From assembly GCF_002482385.1 (NCBI RefSeq), contig NZ_DLFW01000038.1:1-64000 (forward strand): a stretch of 64,000 bases of DNA, read 5' to 3'. Below the pieces are notes generated by a model, which saw only the letters and a list, made by a program, of their open reading frames with translations, did no database searches and was not told the DNA's origin. Positions within the stretch are counted from its first letter, which is position 1, and each line of letters begins with the position of its first letter. The translations under genes and the position numbers were made by a program. Of this stretch, positions 1 through 8,020 are shown piece by piece. Source of the DNA: Dysgonomonas sp. UBA7710 (lineage in GTDB: Bacteria > Bacteroidota > Bacteroidia > Bacteroidales > Dysgonomonadaceae).

Positions 1-67
1 GTACAATGGCTGCGGCAAGCAATGGCAGCCCGCCTGTCAGCATAGAAAAAATTGCTGTTTTTCCCAT
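1..67 (-). CDS. Start of a leftward gene, cut by the window edge
   Basis: Only the first 22 codons lie in the window, beginning with ATG at 67-65. The peptide opens MGKTAIFSMLTGGLPLLAAA, which is hydrophobic with one early lysine and could be a signal peptide or a first membrane helix. No family can be recognised. The reading frame is open to the window edge. It is separated from the next gene by a long non-coding stretch, so it probably has its own promoter. The call rests only on an open frame with a membrane-targeting look. Confidence 0.4.
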   Translation of the reverse strand, partial: MGKTAIFSMLTGGLPLLAAAIV

Positions 68-239
68 TTGAAATAATCTCGTTGTTTTTTATTCATACTC
101 GCATACTCAATCACTGATTGAATATAAAACATGACAAGAATACAGCTCAATTTTGTAGATTTTTTGAATTTCATGAAAATATAGAACTTTGAATTGCGGA
201 AGCCGCTTTATTCTTATTTCCGCGATAACTTGTAAAACA

Positions 240-346
240 AAGAAAGCCTGTCATAACGACAGACTTTCTCCAGATTAATTTAATTTTCTTACTATGACAC
301 GGTCAGACCCGGTTAAAGGGCTATTGACCGTCAGGATTAAACTTTA
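240..346 (-). ncRNA. Candidate small RNA 1 (leftward)
   Basis: No protein gene is visible here. A leftward -7 box TAAATTTG (360-353) is followed by a hairpin of ACGGTCA (299-305) with TGACCGT (325-331), and then by a second stem, GAAAGYCTGTC class, at 242-268. Read leftward, the second stem is followed by a T-rich run, as in an intrinsic terminator. Together these would give an RNA of about 105 nt. The pairing is seen in the sequence; transcription is inferred. Confidence 0.35.
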
Positions 347-580
347 CGGTTACAAATTTACCTGTCAATTTTGTAGAATTTTTGAAGATTTGCTATCTGG
401 TTATTGAAATAACAAATAAATATGCCGGGAAAGAACGAAAAACATCAAATCCGGTTGACAGGCTGTTGTATTTTCATGGAATTTTTCATTTTTATGAATT
501 AATTCAAAAAAACTTCTAAATTGCCACTTATACTTGTATTATATTTCATAATGCAACTTGTAGTTTTACGTTTGTGCTTT

Positions 581-706
581 TCATGAAGCCGGTTTTTACA
601 ATACACATTTGTCTATTGTCTTTATATCTCGTGTTATTGTAATTTCCTTTAATAACTATAATAGCTTCATTTACAAATATGCCTGTCGGGATGACAGGCA
701 TATTTT
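581..706 (+). ncRNA. Candidate structured small RNA 2 (rightward)
   Basis: A Bacteroidetes-type -7 box TACGTTTG (567-574) is followed by nested pairings. ATGAAGC (583-589) pairs with GCTTCAT (664-670). Inside it, TACAAT plus ACAC (597-606) pairs with GTGT plus ATTGTA (631-641), with one bulged base. The unit ends in a perfect 13-bp stem (675-687 with 693-705) and a short T run. Promoter, long-range stem, inner stem and terminator in order look like an independent RNA of about 125 nt. No known RNA family is recognised and no ORF of note lies inside. Confidence 0.45.
675..705 (+). terminator. Strong hairpin with 13-bp perfect stem
   Basis: AAATATGCCTGTC (675-687) pairs perfectly with 693-705 around the loop GGGAT, and TTTTATT-like sequence follows. 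It is probably the terminator of candidate RNA 2. The stem core GCCTGTC/GACAGGC is shared with the hairpins at 242-268 and 843-871. Confidence 0.7.
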
Positions 707-796
707 ATTCGAGGGTATGCCCTAAAATCATATTTTTATTTTTAAATTTTTCAATCTTCAAAAAATCTTTAAAATTGAGGTTTAACTTTGCTTGCA

Positions 797-875
797 TATT
801 TAATATTGGTAAAGCAACCTAATCTAAGAATTAGGTTCATTTGAAAAGGCCTGTCGTGAGACAGGCTTTTCTTTA
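797..875 (+). ncRNA. Candidate small RNA 3 (rightward)
   Basis: The -7 box TAACTTTG (783-790) precedes two consecutive hairpins. AACCTAAT (816-823) pairs with ATTAGGTT (830-837). Then GAAAAG-G-CCTGTC (843-855) pairs with GACAGGCTTTTC (860-871) around a short loop, followed by TTTAT. A leftward frame of 72 codons covers this stretch but has no protein-like features. A short RNA of about 75 nt is the simplest reading; it could also be an orphan terminator. Confidence 0.35.
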
Positions 876-924
876 TATTCTTCTTTTTTATACGGAAGAG
901 TATATAATAAGAAGAAGAAGAAGA

Positions 925-964
925 AAATGACTTTAACCGGATCGCTTCCGGATTAAAGTCATTT
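925..964 (-). terminator. Terminator of the ettA gene
   Basis: AAATGACTTTAACCGGA (925-941) pairs with 947-964 with a single bulged base, making a stem of about 17 bp. Read leftward it is followed by a pyrimidine-rich TTCTTCTTC run (924-905). It lies about 80 bases after the ettA stop codon. Confidence 0.75.
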
Positions 965-1042
965 CTTAAAAATCTTTCAGTCCACACCTTAAAGATGCAG
1001 TAAGTTATGAATCCGGCAGCCTTTTAACCGACCACCCGGTAA

Positions 1043-2731
1043 TTAATTAATCAATTTTCTGTAACGAATACGTTTTGGCTCCACATTACCCATACGTGCC
1101 TTCTTATTTTCTTCGTATTCGCTGTAGCTGCCTTCAAAGAAAAATACTTCCGAATTGCCTTCAAAAGCCAGAATATGCGTACAGATACGATCGAGGAACC
1201 AGCGGTCATGCGATATCACAACGGCGCAACCTGCAAAGTTTTCCAAGCCTTCTTCCAAAGCACGCAATGTATTTACGTCGATATCATTGGTAGGCTCATC
1301 AAGTAGCAATACATTGGCTTCCGACTTCAAAGTCAATGCCAGATGCAAACGGTTACGCTCCCCGCCGGAAAGTACACCCGTGAGCTTTTCCTGGTCTCCT
1401 CCCGAGAAATTAAAGCGGGACAAGTAAGCGCGGGCATTAATATCTTTTCCTCCTACGCGGACAAACTCACTTCCCCCCGAAATAACCTGATAGACAGTCT
1501 TATTAGGATCGATATCTGCATGCGATTGATCTACATAACCTATCTTTACAGTCTCTCCAACTTCAAATGTTCCTCTATCAGCTTTCTCCAACCCCTGAAT
1601 CAAACGGAACAAGGTGGTTTTACCCGCTCCATTCGGCCCGATAATACCGACAATACCCGATGGCGGCAGCATAAATTCAAGATTATCGAACAAGAGCTTA
1701 TCACCGAAAGCCTTGGTTACTCCATGTGCCTCTATTACCTTGTTACCGAGACGCGGGCCGTTAGGAATAAATATTTCCAGTTTTTCTTCCCGTTCTTTCT
1801 GGTCGGCATTCAGCATCTTCTCATAGTCATTCAAACGGGCTTTACCTTTTGCATGACGGGCTTTTGGAGCCATACGCACCCACTCCAATTCCCGTTCGAG
1901 GGTTTTGCGGCGCTTACTGGCCTGCTTCTCTTCCTGCTCCATACGCTTGGTCTTTTGCTCAAGCCATGATGTATAGTTTCCTTTCCATGGAATACCTTCC
2001 CCTCTGTCGAGTTCAAGAATCCATCCGGCAACATGGTCGAGGAAGTAGCGGTCGTGGGTGATACAGATTACTGTACCTTTATATTGTTGAAGATGTTGCT
2101 CCAACCAATCGATAGACTCCGCGTCCAAGTGGTTGGTAGGCTCATCGAGTAGCAATACATCCGGTTCCTGAAGCAACAGGCGGCAAAGTGCGACACGGCG
2201 TGCTTCCCCTCCCGAAAGGTTTGCGGTCAATTGGTCTTCGGGCGGACAACGGAGCGCATCCATCGCACGCTCGAGCTTATTGTCTATATTCCATGCGTCG
2301 CTTGCATCTATCTTATCCTGCAGTACTGCCTGACGGGCAAACAGAGCGTCCATTTTATCTGCATCCTCGTAATATTCAGGCAATCCGAATTTTTCATTAA
2401 TGCCTTCATATTCTTTCAGCAAATCCATGATAGGCTGTACACCTTCCTGTACTATTTCCTTCACGGTCTTGGCAGGATCGAGCTTCGGGTCCTGTTCAAG
2501 ATATCCTACCGAAAAGCCTTTGTCCGATACTATTTCACCCTGATATTCCTTATCTATTCCGGCTATAATCTTCAACAGCGTGGATTTACCCGAACCGTTG
2601 AGGCCGATGATGCCGATCTTGGCTCCATAAAAGAATGACAGGTAAATGTTCTTTAATACTTGTTTTTGTGGCGGGTATAATTTACCGACGCCCATCATTG
2701 AAAAAATAATCTTTTTATCGTCTACTGACAT
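1043..2731 (-). CDS. ettA: Energy-dependent translational throttle ATPase EttA (ABC-F)
   Basis: ABC-F protein of 562 residues, the usual EttA length. It carries two ATP-binding cassettes and no membrane domain. In the first cassette are Walker A GLNGSGKST (43-51), signature LSGGE (172-176) and Walker B LLLDEPTNHLD (from 193). The second has GPNGAGKTT, LSGGERNR and LLLDEPTNDID. The linker contains the arm-like KGNYTSWLEQK and the ELEWVR-PKARHAKGKARL region typical of EttA, and the C-terminus ends in the conserved KRIRYRKL. Family members bind the ribosomal E site and gate elongation according to the ATP/ADP ratio. The gene follows the acyl-CoA-ligase-like gene by 34 bases and may be cotranscribed with it. 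Confidence 0.93.
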   Translation of the reverse strand: MSVDDKKIIFSMMGVGKLYPPQKQVLKNIYLSFFYGAKIGIIGLNGSGKSTLLKIIAGIDKEYQGEIVSDKGFSVGYLEQDPKLDPAKTVKEIVQEGVQPIMDLLKEYEGINEKFGLPEYYEDADKMDALFARQAVLQDKIDASDAWNIDNKLERAMDALRCPPEDQLTANLSGGEARRVALCRLLLQEPDVLLLDEPTNHLDAESIDWLEQHLQQYKGTVICITHDRYFLDHVAGWILELDRGEGIPWKGNYTSWLEQKTKRMEQEEKQASKRRKTLERELEWVRMAPKARHAKGKARLNDYEKMLNADQKEREEKLEIFIPNGPRLGNKVIEAHGVTKAFGDKLLFDNLEFMLPPSGIVGIIGPNGAGKTTLFRLIQGLEKADRGTFEVGETVKIGYVDQSHADIDPNKTVYQVISGGSEFVRVGGKDINARAYLSRFNFSGGDQEKLTGVLSGGERNRLHLALTLKSEANVLLLDEPTNDIDVNTLRALEEGLENFAGCAVVISHDRWFLDRICTHILAFEGNSEVFFFEGSYSEYEENKKARMGNVEPKRIRYRKLIN

Positions 2732-2740
2732 GAGTCTATA

Positions 2741-2775
2741 TTAGTTATGAGTTATGAGTTATAAATTATAAGTTC
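2741..2775. repeat. Short heptad array (TGAGTTA-like units)
   Basis: Five 7-base words in a row, TTAGTTA TGAGTTA TGAGTTA then two variants, fill the gap between two leftward genes and run into the last codons (AAG AAC TTA TAA) of the upstream gene. It is the same style of 7-base periodicity as the larger intergenic arrays in this window. Confidence 0.6.
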
Positions 2776-4427
2776 TTTTGATATAAAAAGCGTTTAATAC
2801 TTCTCTTCGGCGTCTTTTCAAATTCCTGATCCTGCAATCTGAAATTCACCACCTGACTGTATCCCGGCAGGCGTTTATTTATCGCTTTCAATTCAGCCAC
2901 AAAAATAGCAGAATAATCCTCTTCTTTCACATCATGCGCCTTCAAATAATCTTTATCAGGATAAATAAGAGCGATCAGTTTACCATTTTCCTCGATTACA
3001 AGTGATTCGGCAATATAAGGTGAATTATTGAAATAGTCTTCAATTTCTTCCGGATAGATATTCTGTCCCGACCCACTGAGTATCATTGTCTTACTACGGC
3101 CTCGAATAAATAAGAACCCATCACGGTCCATCACGCCCAAATCCCCGGTACGCAACCATCCTGCACTATCCAGAACCTGGTTGGTCGCTTCTTCATTTTT
3201 GTAGTATCCCAACATTACATTTTGTCCCTTCACTATTATTTCTCCGGCTTCGGTTTCCATATTGGACGATTCTATGCGGACACTCATACGGTCGACAGGG
3301 CGGCCACACGAACCTTGCTTATATGTTTCCCAATATTCATAGGAAATAAGCGGGCCGCATTCGGTCATACCATAACCAACTGTGTAGGGGAACCTTATAT
3401 CCGTGAGGAAAGCACCTACTTCTTTATTTAATGCAGCTCCTCCAATGACTACCTCAACCAGCTTATTGCCAAAGACAGGCACAAGCTTTTCCGCAATTTT
3501 CTTATACACTTTTTCCCTGAAGAAAGGAATTTTAATCAGCGTCTTGACCGGCTGCTTCTTCAACTGAGGAAAAACACGGCTCTGTATTATCTTTTCGATA
3601 ATAAGCGGCACAGCCAGCACCAATGTTGGATTCACTTTAGAAAAAGCATCCAGAATTATTTGCGGTGATGGAACACGGGTCAGGTAATGTATATGACACC
3701 CCTTGGCTATAGAAAGCAATACCTCGAAGGCCAACCCGTACATATGCGCCATAGGCAACATACATACTATGCCGTCACCCGCTTTCACAAATTCGATACT
3801 ATCTATTGCGAAACGGGTATTAGACCACAAGCTCCGGTATGGGATCATCACTCCCTTAGGATTGCTGGTAGTTCCTGACGTATAATTAAGTACTGCCAGT
3901 TCATCCGGAGACTCGTCATAAAAGATGACATCTTCCTGTGAGAATCCTTTCGGATATTTAACATTGAATGTCTGTTCCAAGTGAGAGCATGATTCCAAAA
4001 ATTTAGCTGAACGCGATTTCTGCGCCGAAAAGTCATCTATCAGTAAAATAGCTTCCACAGACGGCATTTGTACAGGATCTACCTTGGACCATACATATTC
4101 ATCCGCGAACAGGACTTTCGCTTCGGAATGATTTACAAGTGTATGTATATTCTCTCCGCTAAAATCATGCAGAATCGTAGTTATAACAGCACCATAAGTA
4201 AGCGAGCCGAAAAAGGCTACAGCCCAGTTAGCCGAATTCTTGCCACAGATAGCGATTTTATCTCCTTTCTGAACCTCAAGATCATCGAACAAGATATGTA
4301 ATTGCGCTATTTTTTTTGCAAAATCCTTATATAGGTATGTTTCTCCGTTATAATCGGTCAATGCCGGACGTTCCCAGTTATTAACTATTCCCTCCCGGAT
4401 GAGCGTCAAAAATTTATTATTTTCCAT
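2766..4427 (-). CDS. AMP-binding acyl-CoA synthetase-like enzyme
   Basis: ANL-superfamily adenylating enzyme of 553 residues. The phosphate-binding loop YTSGTTSNPKG is at 182-192, GYGMTECGP lies near 355, and the hinge/ATP motif region GWLRTGDLG and the C-terminal lysine context EKTPKRSIKRF are present. Such enzymes activate a carboxylic acid (commonly a long-chain fatty acid) to an acyl-AMP and then a CoA thioester. The substrate cannot be read from sequence, and transfer to another acceptor is possible. No signal peptide or membrane segment is seen, so it is probably cytoplasmic. A -7 box lies just upstream at 4453-4460. Confidence 0.85.
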   Translation of the reverse strand: MENNKFLTLIREGIVNNWERPALTDYNGETYLYKDFAKKIAQLHILFDDLEVQKGDKIAICGKNSANWAVAFFGSLTYGAVITTILHDFSGENIHTLVNHSEAKVLFADEYVWSKVDPVQMPSVEAILLIDDFSAQKSRSAKFLESCSHLEQTFNVKYPKGFSQEDVIFYDESPDELAVLNYTSGTTSNPKGVMIPYRSLWSNTRFAIDSIEFVKAGDGIVCMLPMAHMYGLAFEVLLSIAKGCHIHYLTRVPSPQIILDAFSKVNPTLVLAVPLIIEKIIQSRVFPQLKKQPVKTLIKIPFFREKVYKKIAEKLVPVFGNKLVEVVIGGAALNKEVGAFLTDIRFPYTVGYGMTECGPLISYEYWETYKQGSCGRPVDRMSVRIESSNMETEAGEIIVKGQNVMLGYYKNEEATNQVLDSAGWLRTGDLGVMDRDGFLFIRGRSKTMILSGSGQNIYPEEIEDYFNNSPYIAESLVIEENGKLIALIYPDKDYLKAHDVKEEDYSAIFVAELKAINKRLPGYSQVVNFRLQDQEFEKTPKRSIKRFLYQKNL

Positions 4428-4452
4428 ATAATCATTCTATAGGTGATAGATG

Positions 4453-4460
4453 CAAATGTA
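4453..4460 (-). promoter_or_regulatory. -7 box TACATTTG for the acyl-CoA-ligase gene
   Basis: Matches the Bacteroidetes -7 consensus TAnnTTTG, 26 bases before the start codon. No clear -33 TTTG was found at the usual distance. Confidence 0.45.
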
Positions 4461-4632
4461 AACAAATTCTGAGATTTTATGCCATATAAACATTGCAAAT
4501 ATCATAATTGCAACCGTAATGCTAACAAGCATTATCTGAGGCAGGAACTTTGTTATAATTATTAATATATGGAAAACCTTCTATGACGAATTATATCAGA
4601 TATCTGTTGCAATACACTATTAAGATATATAA

Positions 4633-4659
4633 ATAAAGGGTGAATAAAACCCACCCTTT
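4633..4659 (-). terminator. Terminator of the phenylalanine operon
   Basis: TAAAGGGTG (4633-4641) pairs with CACCCTTTA (4651-4659). Leftward it is followed by TTTATATAT. It sits 25 bases after the stop codon of the last gene of the pheA operon. Confidence 0.7.
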
Positions 4660-4683
4660 ACTTAATAACTGATAAACAGATAT

Positions 4684-5745
4684 TTATTTATTCAGAATAT
4701 CTATTTGCTGTCTTACGGATTCTTCGTGAATCGCTTCCAGAACCACACGCATAAATTCCGGATTCATACCCATACCTTCTGCCTGGGAAATACGCTTGCT
4801 TAGTATTTCATCATAGCGGTCGGTCTGCACAATGGTCATGTTATGCTCTTTCTTGAATGTACCTATCTCGCAAGAAATACGCATACGTTTAGCCAGTAGT
4901 TCCAGCAACTGGTCGTCTATTTCGTCAATCTGCCTGCGCAATACAGACAAGTCTTCTGTCGACTGCTTACCATCACGGATAACCAAAACCGAAAGAATCT
5001 CTTTCAATCTCGATGGTGTCACTTGTTGCGAAGCATCGCTCCATGCATTATCAGGATCGCAATGTGTTTCAATAATCAGCCCTTCGAAATTCAGGTCCAT
5101 GGCCTGTTGAGAAAGAGGCTGGATCAGATCGCGCTTACCTCCGATATGGCTTGGGTCACAAATGATAGGCAAATCAGGGTAACGACGTTTCAGTTCGATA
5201 GGGATATGCCATTGGGGAAGATTACGGTAAATCTTTTTATCATACGAACTGAATCCACGATGGATCGCACCCAGTTTAGTCAACCCTACATTGCTAAGGC
5301 GTTCGAGTGCTCCAATCCATAATTCCAAATCGGGATTTACCGGATTCTTTACCAGTACAGGAATATCCACGCCTTGCAAGGCTTCTGCAATCTCCTGCAC
5401 GGCAAATGGATTAGCCGTAGTGCGGGCTCCTATCCAGAGCATATCAATACCGTACTTCAATGCTTCATATACATGCTTCTGTGTAGCAACTTCAGTTGAG
5501 ACATACATCCCTGTTTCCTGCTTCACTTTTTTCAACCATGCAAGACCTTCACTGCCCACTCCTTCAAATCCTCCGGGTTTTGTCCGAGGTTTCCAGATGC
5601 CTGCACGCATAATTTTGATACCATCAGCTGCCAGTTGGCGGGCTGTATTTAATGTTTGTTCCTCCGTTTCGGCACTACACGGGCCCGCGATCACCAAAGG
5701 ACGTTCCGGGTCAACTCCCGGCAGTAAGATTGATTCTAATTCCAT
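4684..5745 (-). CDS. Bifunctional DAHP synthase - chorismate mutase
   Basis: Fusion protein of 353 residues. Residues 1 to about 255 are a type I-beta (KDO8P-synthase-like) DAHP synthase, recognisable from AGPCSAETEEQ, GIWKPRTKPGGFEG and CDPSHIGGKRDL; this makes DAHP from PEP and erythrose-4-phosphate. Residues 263-353 are an AroQ-type chorismate mutase (LRRQIDEIDDQLLELLAKR, then DRYDEIL) that converts chorismate to prephenate. The fusion joins the first shikimate step to the first committed Phe/Tyr step and probably lets prephenate or chorismate modulate DAHP synthesis. It is last in the operon, 13 bases after the aminotransferase gene, and should fall under the pheA attenuator. Confidence 0.92.
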   Translation of the reverse strand: MELESILLPGVDPERPLVIAGPCSAETEEQTLNTARQLAADGIKIMRAGIWKPRTKPGGFEGVGSEGLAWLKKVKQETGMYVSTEVATQKHVYEALKYGIDMLWIGARTTANPFAVQEIAEALQGVDIPVLVKNPVNPDLELWIGALERLSNVGLTKLGAIHRGFSSYDKKIYRNLPQWHIPIELKRRYPDLPIICDPSHIGGKRDLIQPLSQQAMDLNFEGLIIETHCDPDNAWSDASQQVTPSRLKEILSVLVIRDGKQSTEDLSVLRRQIDEIDDQLLELLAKRMRISCEIGTFKKEHNMTIVQTDRYDEILSKRISQAEGMGMNPEFMRVVLEAIHEESVRQQIDILNK

Positions 5746-5758
5746 TTTATCTGAGTTT

Positions 5759-6928
5759 TTATGATTGTAATTTCTTTATTCTTTCCAGTGCCTCTTTCAG
5801 CATATATTCATTGCAGCAAAGCGATATACGGATGTATCTTTCTCCTTTGCTCCCAAATATAAACCCGGGTGTAAGGAATACTCCGGCATCGTATAAAATT
5901 TTATCAGCCAGTTCCTCGCTGCTTTTATACTTCGCAGGTATTTTTCCCCAAAGAAACATACCCACCTGATTCTCATCATATGTGCAGTCCAGTTCGTCCA
6001 TTATGGCAGCAGCATATTTACGGCGATTTGCATATAGTTCTATATTGTTTTTCCTATGCCATTCATCCGAATTATTCAATGCGGCAATAGTAGCCATTTG
6101 CATGGGTTTTAGAATACCGCTTTCGATGTTACTGAGCACTTTGAGTATCCACCCTATAAACTGAGGATTGGAAACAACCAGACCGATACGCCATCCGGGC
6201 ATATTATGCGATTTACTCATTGAGTTTAATTCGATACAAATCTCTTTAGCACCTTCCACTTGCATGATACTAAGCGGGTTCTCGTTCAATATAAGGCTAT
6301 ACGGATTATCATGGGCTATGACAATACCATGCTCCCTGCCAAATACAACCAGCTTTTCGAACAGGCCTAACGAACCGTTCGCGCCTGTCGGCATATTCGG
6401 ATAATTAACCCACATCAGCTTTACACCGGATAAATCCATTTTTTCCAATGCTTCAAAATCGGGCTGCCAGTTGTTATTTTCATCCAGATCGTATGTATGA
6501 ATCTTCGCGCCTGCCATCTTACTTACAGATGTGTATGTAGGATAACCGGGATTTGGTACCAAGACCCCATCTCCGGGATTGAGAAACGCCAGAGAGATGT
6601 GAAGGATACCTTCTTTTGAACCAATTAACGGCTGTATCTCCTTTGCCGGATCGATCGTCACTCCATACCAACGTTTGTACCAGGCTGCAAAAGCATCACG
6701 CAACTGAGGGATACCCATATGCGGCTGATAGCCATGTGCGTCGCTCTTTACGGCAGACTCGCCCAGAGCTTCAATAGTCTCTTCTGACGGAGGCAGGTCG
6801 GGACTGCCAATGCCAAGGCTGATAACACTCTTCCCTGCGGCATTCATTTCCGCTACTTCTCTCAATTTGGTAGAGAAATAGTATTCCTGCACTGTATTCA
6901 GGCGGTCGGCGGGTATTATTTCTTTCAT
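5759..6928 (-). CDS. Class I/II PLP aminotransferase (aromatic pathway)
   Basis: Fold-type I aminotransferase of 389 residues. The Schiff-base lysine is K239 in NSMSKSHNMPGWRIG; substrate and cofactor motifs NPGYPTYTS (126-134), NYPNMPTGA (175-183) and AHDNPYS (205-211) are present. It resembles aspartate/LL-diaminopimelate-type transaminases. Lying between pheA and the DAHP synthase-chorismate mutase gene, it most likely aminates phenylpyruvate and 4-hydroxyphenylpyruvate, or prephenate. Choosing among these substrates is inference. Cytoplasmic, no signal peptide. The gene follows pheA after 63 bases that contain a small heptad array. Confidence 0.85.
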   Translation of the reverse strand: MKEIIPADRLNTVQEYYFSTKLREVAEMNAAGKSVISLGIGSPDLPPSEETIEALGESAVKSDAHGYQPHMGIPQLRDAFAAWYKRWYGVTIDPAKEIQPLIGSKEGILHISLAFLNPGDGVLVPNPGYPTYTSVSKMAGAKIHTYDLDENNNWQPDFEALEKMDLSGVKLMWVNYPNMPTGANGSLGLFEKLVVFGREHGIVIAHDNPYSLILNENPLSIMQVEGAKEICIELNSMSKSHNMPGWRIGLVVSNPQFIGWILKVLSNIESGILKPMQMATIAALNNSDEWHRKNNIELYANRRKYAAAIMDELDCTYDENQVGMFLWGKIPAKYKSSEELADKILYDAGVFLTPGFIFGSKGERYIRISLCCNEYMLKEALERIKKLQS

Positions 6929-6934
6929 TTTTTA

Positions 6935-6990
6935 AGCTGATAGCCATTAGCTGATAGCTGATAGCCTGTTAAGTTTATAACTCATAATTA
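6935..6990. repeat. Heptad array (AGCTGAT units) between pheA and aminotransferase
   Basis: AGCTGAT AGCCATT AGCTGAT AGCTGAT AGCCTGT occupy 6935-6969 in strict 7-base register, followed by TAACTC/TAATTA-like words. It fills almost the whole intergenic gap inside the operon, so it is transcribed. Confidence 0.65.
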
Positions 6991-6991
6991 T

Positions 6992-7834
6992 TTAAAGTTC
7001 GCTCTGACGGCCTTCCGGGTATTCACCCAGTGTTTTTAGTTCACTTATCAGGGGGCGGATAGCATCCAGCGATTGGTGATAACGCTCCAAATCCGAGAAT
7101 TTGAGATCTACATAAAACTGATATTCCCACTCCCGCCCGACAATCGGCAAAGACTGTATCTTGGTGAGACTGATACCATAGAAAGAAAATACAGACAATA
7201 CTTTCGAAAGGCTTCCTTCAGTATGCGGCAGGGTGAACACAATAGATGATTTGTTTATGACCTCGTTTAGCTGAATCTCATCCACAATCCATTTATTGCC
7301 AAAAATAAGAAAGCGAGTAAAATTGTGCTTATTCGTCTCAATTCCTCTCGCCAGTATATCCAGTCCATAAATTTCAGCTGCTCTCACGCTGCATATAGCA
7401 GCCGTAGCATGCAAACGCTTTTCGGCGACATCTTTCGCTGCCAGAGCTGTATCCTCATGTTCAATAATGCGTACCCCGGGTAATGTATCCAGAAAATTAG
7501 TACATTGCATCAGCGCGATAGGATGCGATTCCACTTCCTTTATATCATGGATGGTTTGTCCGGGAAGGGCTGCCAGACAATGAGATATACGTTGCTTAAA
7601 CTCACCCGCAATAGGAAGCTTATTCTCTTTCAGTAATTCATAATTACCCAAAAGGCTCCCGGCAATGGTATTTTCTATAGCCATAATACCAATTGTATTC
7701 GGCTCTTTTTTGATGGTAGTAAAGATATCGCGAAATGTAATGCAGGGCACTATTTCGACCTCTTCTTCAAAGAAATTCTCAGCGGCAATGCCGTGATATG
7801 CTCCCAGTCCTCCTTGTATTGCAACTTTTCTCAT
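6992..7834 (-). CDS. pheA: Prephenate dehydratase with ACT domain
   Basis: Monofunctional prephenate dehydratase of 280 residues. The N-terminal PDT domain opens with VAIQGGLGAYHG and has the catalytic TRF motif (173-175, NFTRFLIFG). A C-terminal ACT domain (about 195-272) should bind phenylalanine for feedback control. The usual ESRP ligand motif of the ACT domain reads QSLP (227-230), so the binding pocket may differ. The enzyme decarboxylates and dehydrates prephenate to phenylpyruvate. The frame extends 18 bases upstream to a TTG, but that codon overlaps the T run of the attenuator terminator. ATG at 7834 gives the normal family start, 16 bases after the T run. First structural gene of the operon. 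Confidence 0.93.
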   Translation of the reverse strand: MRKVAIQGGLGAYHGIAAENFFEEEVEIVPCITFRDIFTTIKKEPNTIGIMAIENTIAGSLLGNYELLKENKLPIAGEFKQRISHCLAALPGQTIHDIKEVESHPIALMQCTNFLDTLPGVRIIEHEDTALAAKDVAEKRLHATAAICSVRAAEIYGLDILARGIETNKHNFTRFLIFGNKWIVDEIQLNEVINKSSIVFTLPHTEGSLSKVLSVFSFYGISLTKIQSLPIVGREWEYQFYVDLKFSDLERYHQSLDAIRPLISELKTLGEYPEGRQSEL

Positions 7835-7850
7835 TTGTTTAGTTATTGCC

Positions 7851-7934
7851 AAAAAAAAATCCCGTCATACTTGACAGGATTCTATATATCTGATTGTTTT
7901 ATTTTATTTTCAATTTTCTCATACAAAATCCTGT
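7851..7934 (-). promoter_or_regulatory. Transcription attenuator of the pheA operon
   Basis: Read leftward, ACAGGATT (7934-7927) begins one base after the leader-peptide stop codon. AATCCTGTC (7881-7873) can pair either with that segment (antiterminator) or with GACGGGATT (7866-7858), forming a 9-bp terminator stem with one G-U pair, a 6-base loop and nine T residues (7859-7851). The two pairings are mutually exclusive. A ribosome stalled in the Phe/Tyr codons leaves ACAGGATT free; one reaching the stop codon covers it and lets the terminator form. This is the classical leader-peptide attenuation design. Confidence 0.85.
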
Positions 7935-7935
7935 T

Positions 7936-7992
7936 TCACCTTCTAAAAAAGTAAAAGTAAAAAAAGAAAAAGTATGTAGAAAAATTCTTCAT
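7936..7992 (-). CDS. Phe/Tyr-rich leader peptide of the pheA attenuator
   Basis: An 18-residue peptide, MKNFSTYFFFFYFYFFRR, starts at ATG 7992 and stops with TGA at 7938-7936. It has eight phenylalanines and three tyrosines, with ten of the twelve residues 5-16 being Phe or Tyr. It lies between a -7/-33 promoter and the terminator ahead of pheA, and its stop codon abuts the antiterminator segment. Its role is not the peptide itself but ribosome stalling when charged tRNA-Phe (and perhaps tRNA-Tyr) is scarce. It is analogous in design to the enteric pheL leader, without any claim of homology. Confidence 0.88.
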   Translation of the reverse strand: MKNFSTYFFFFYFYFFRR

Positions 7993-8020
7993 TTCAATAA
8001 CCTTGTTATGATTATGGATA

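Noticed and set aside
769..987. 72-codon leftward ORF
   Set aside because: It is low-complexity (Ser and Lys/Ile runs), overlaps two hairpins and the ettA terminator, and resembles no protein family.
6992..7852. Longer pheA frame from TTG 7852
   Set aside because: The TTG lies in the T run of the attenuator terminator; ATG 7834 gives the family N-terminus.
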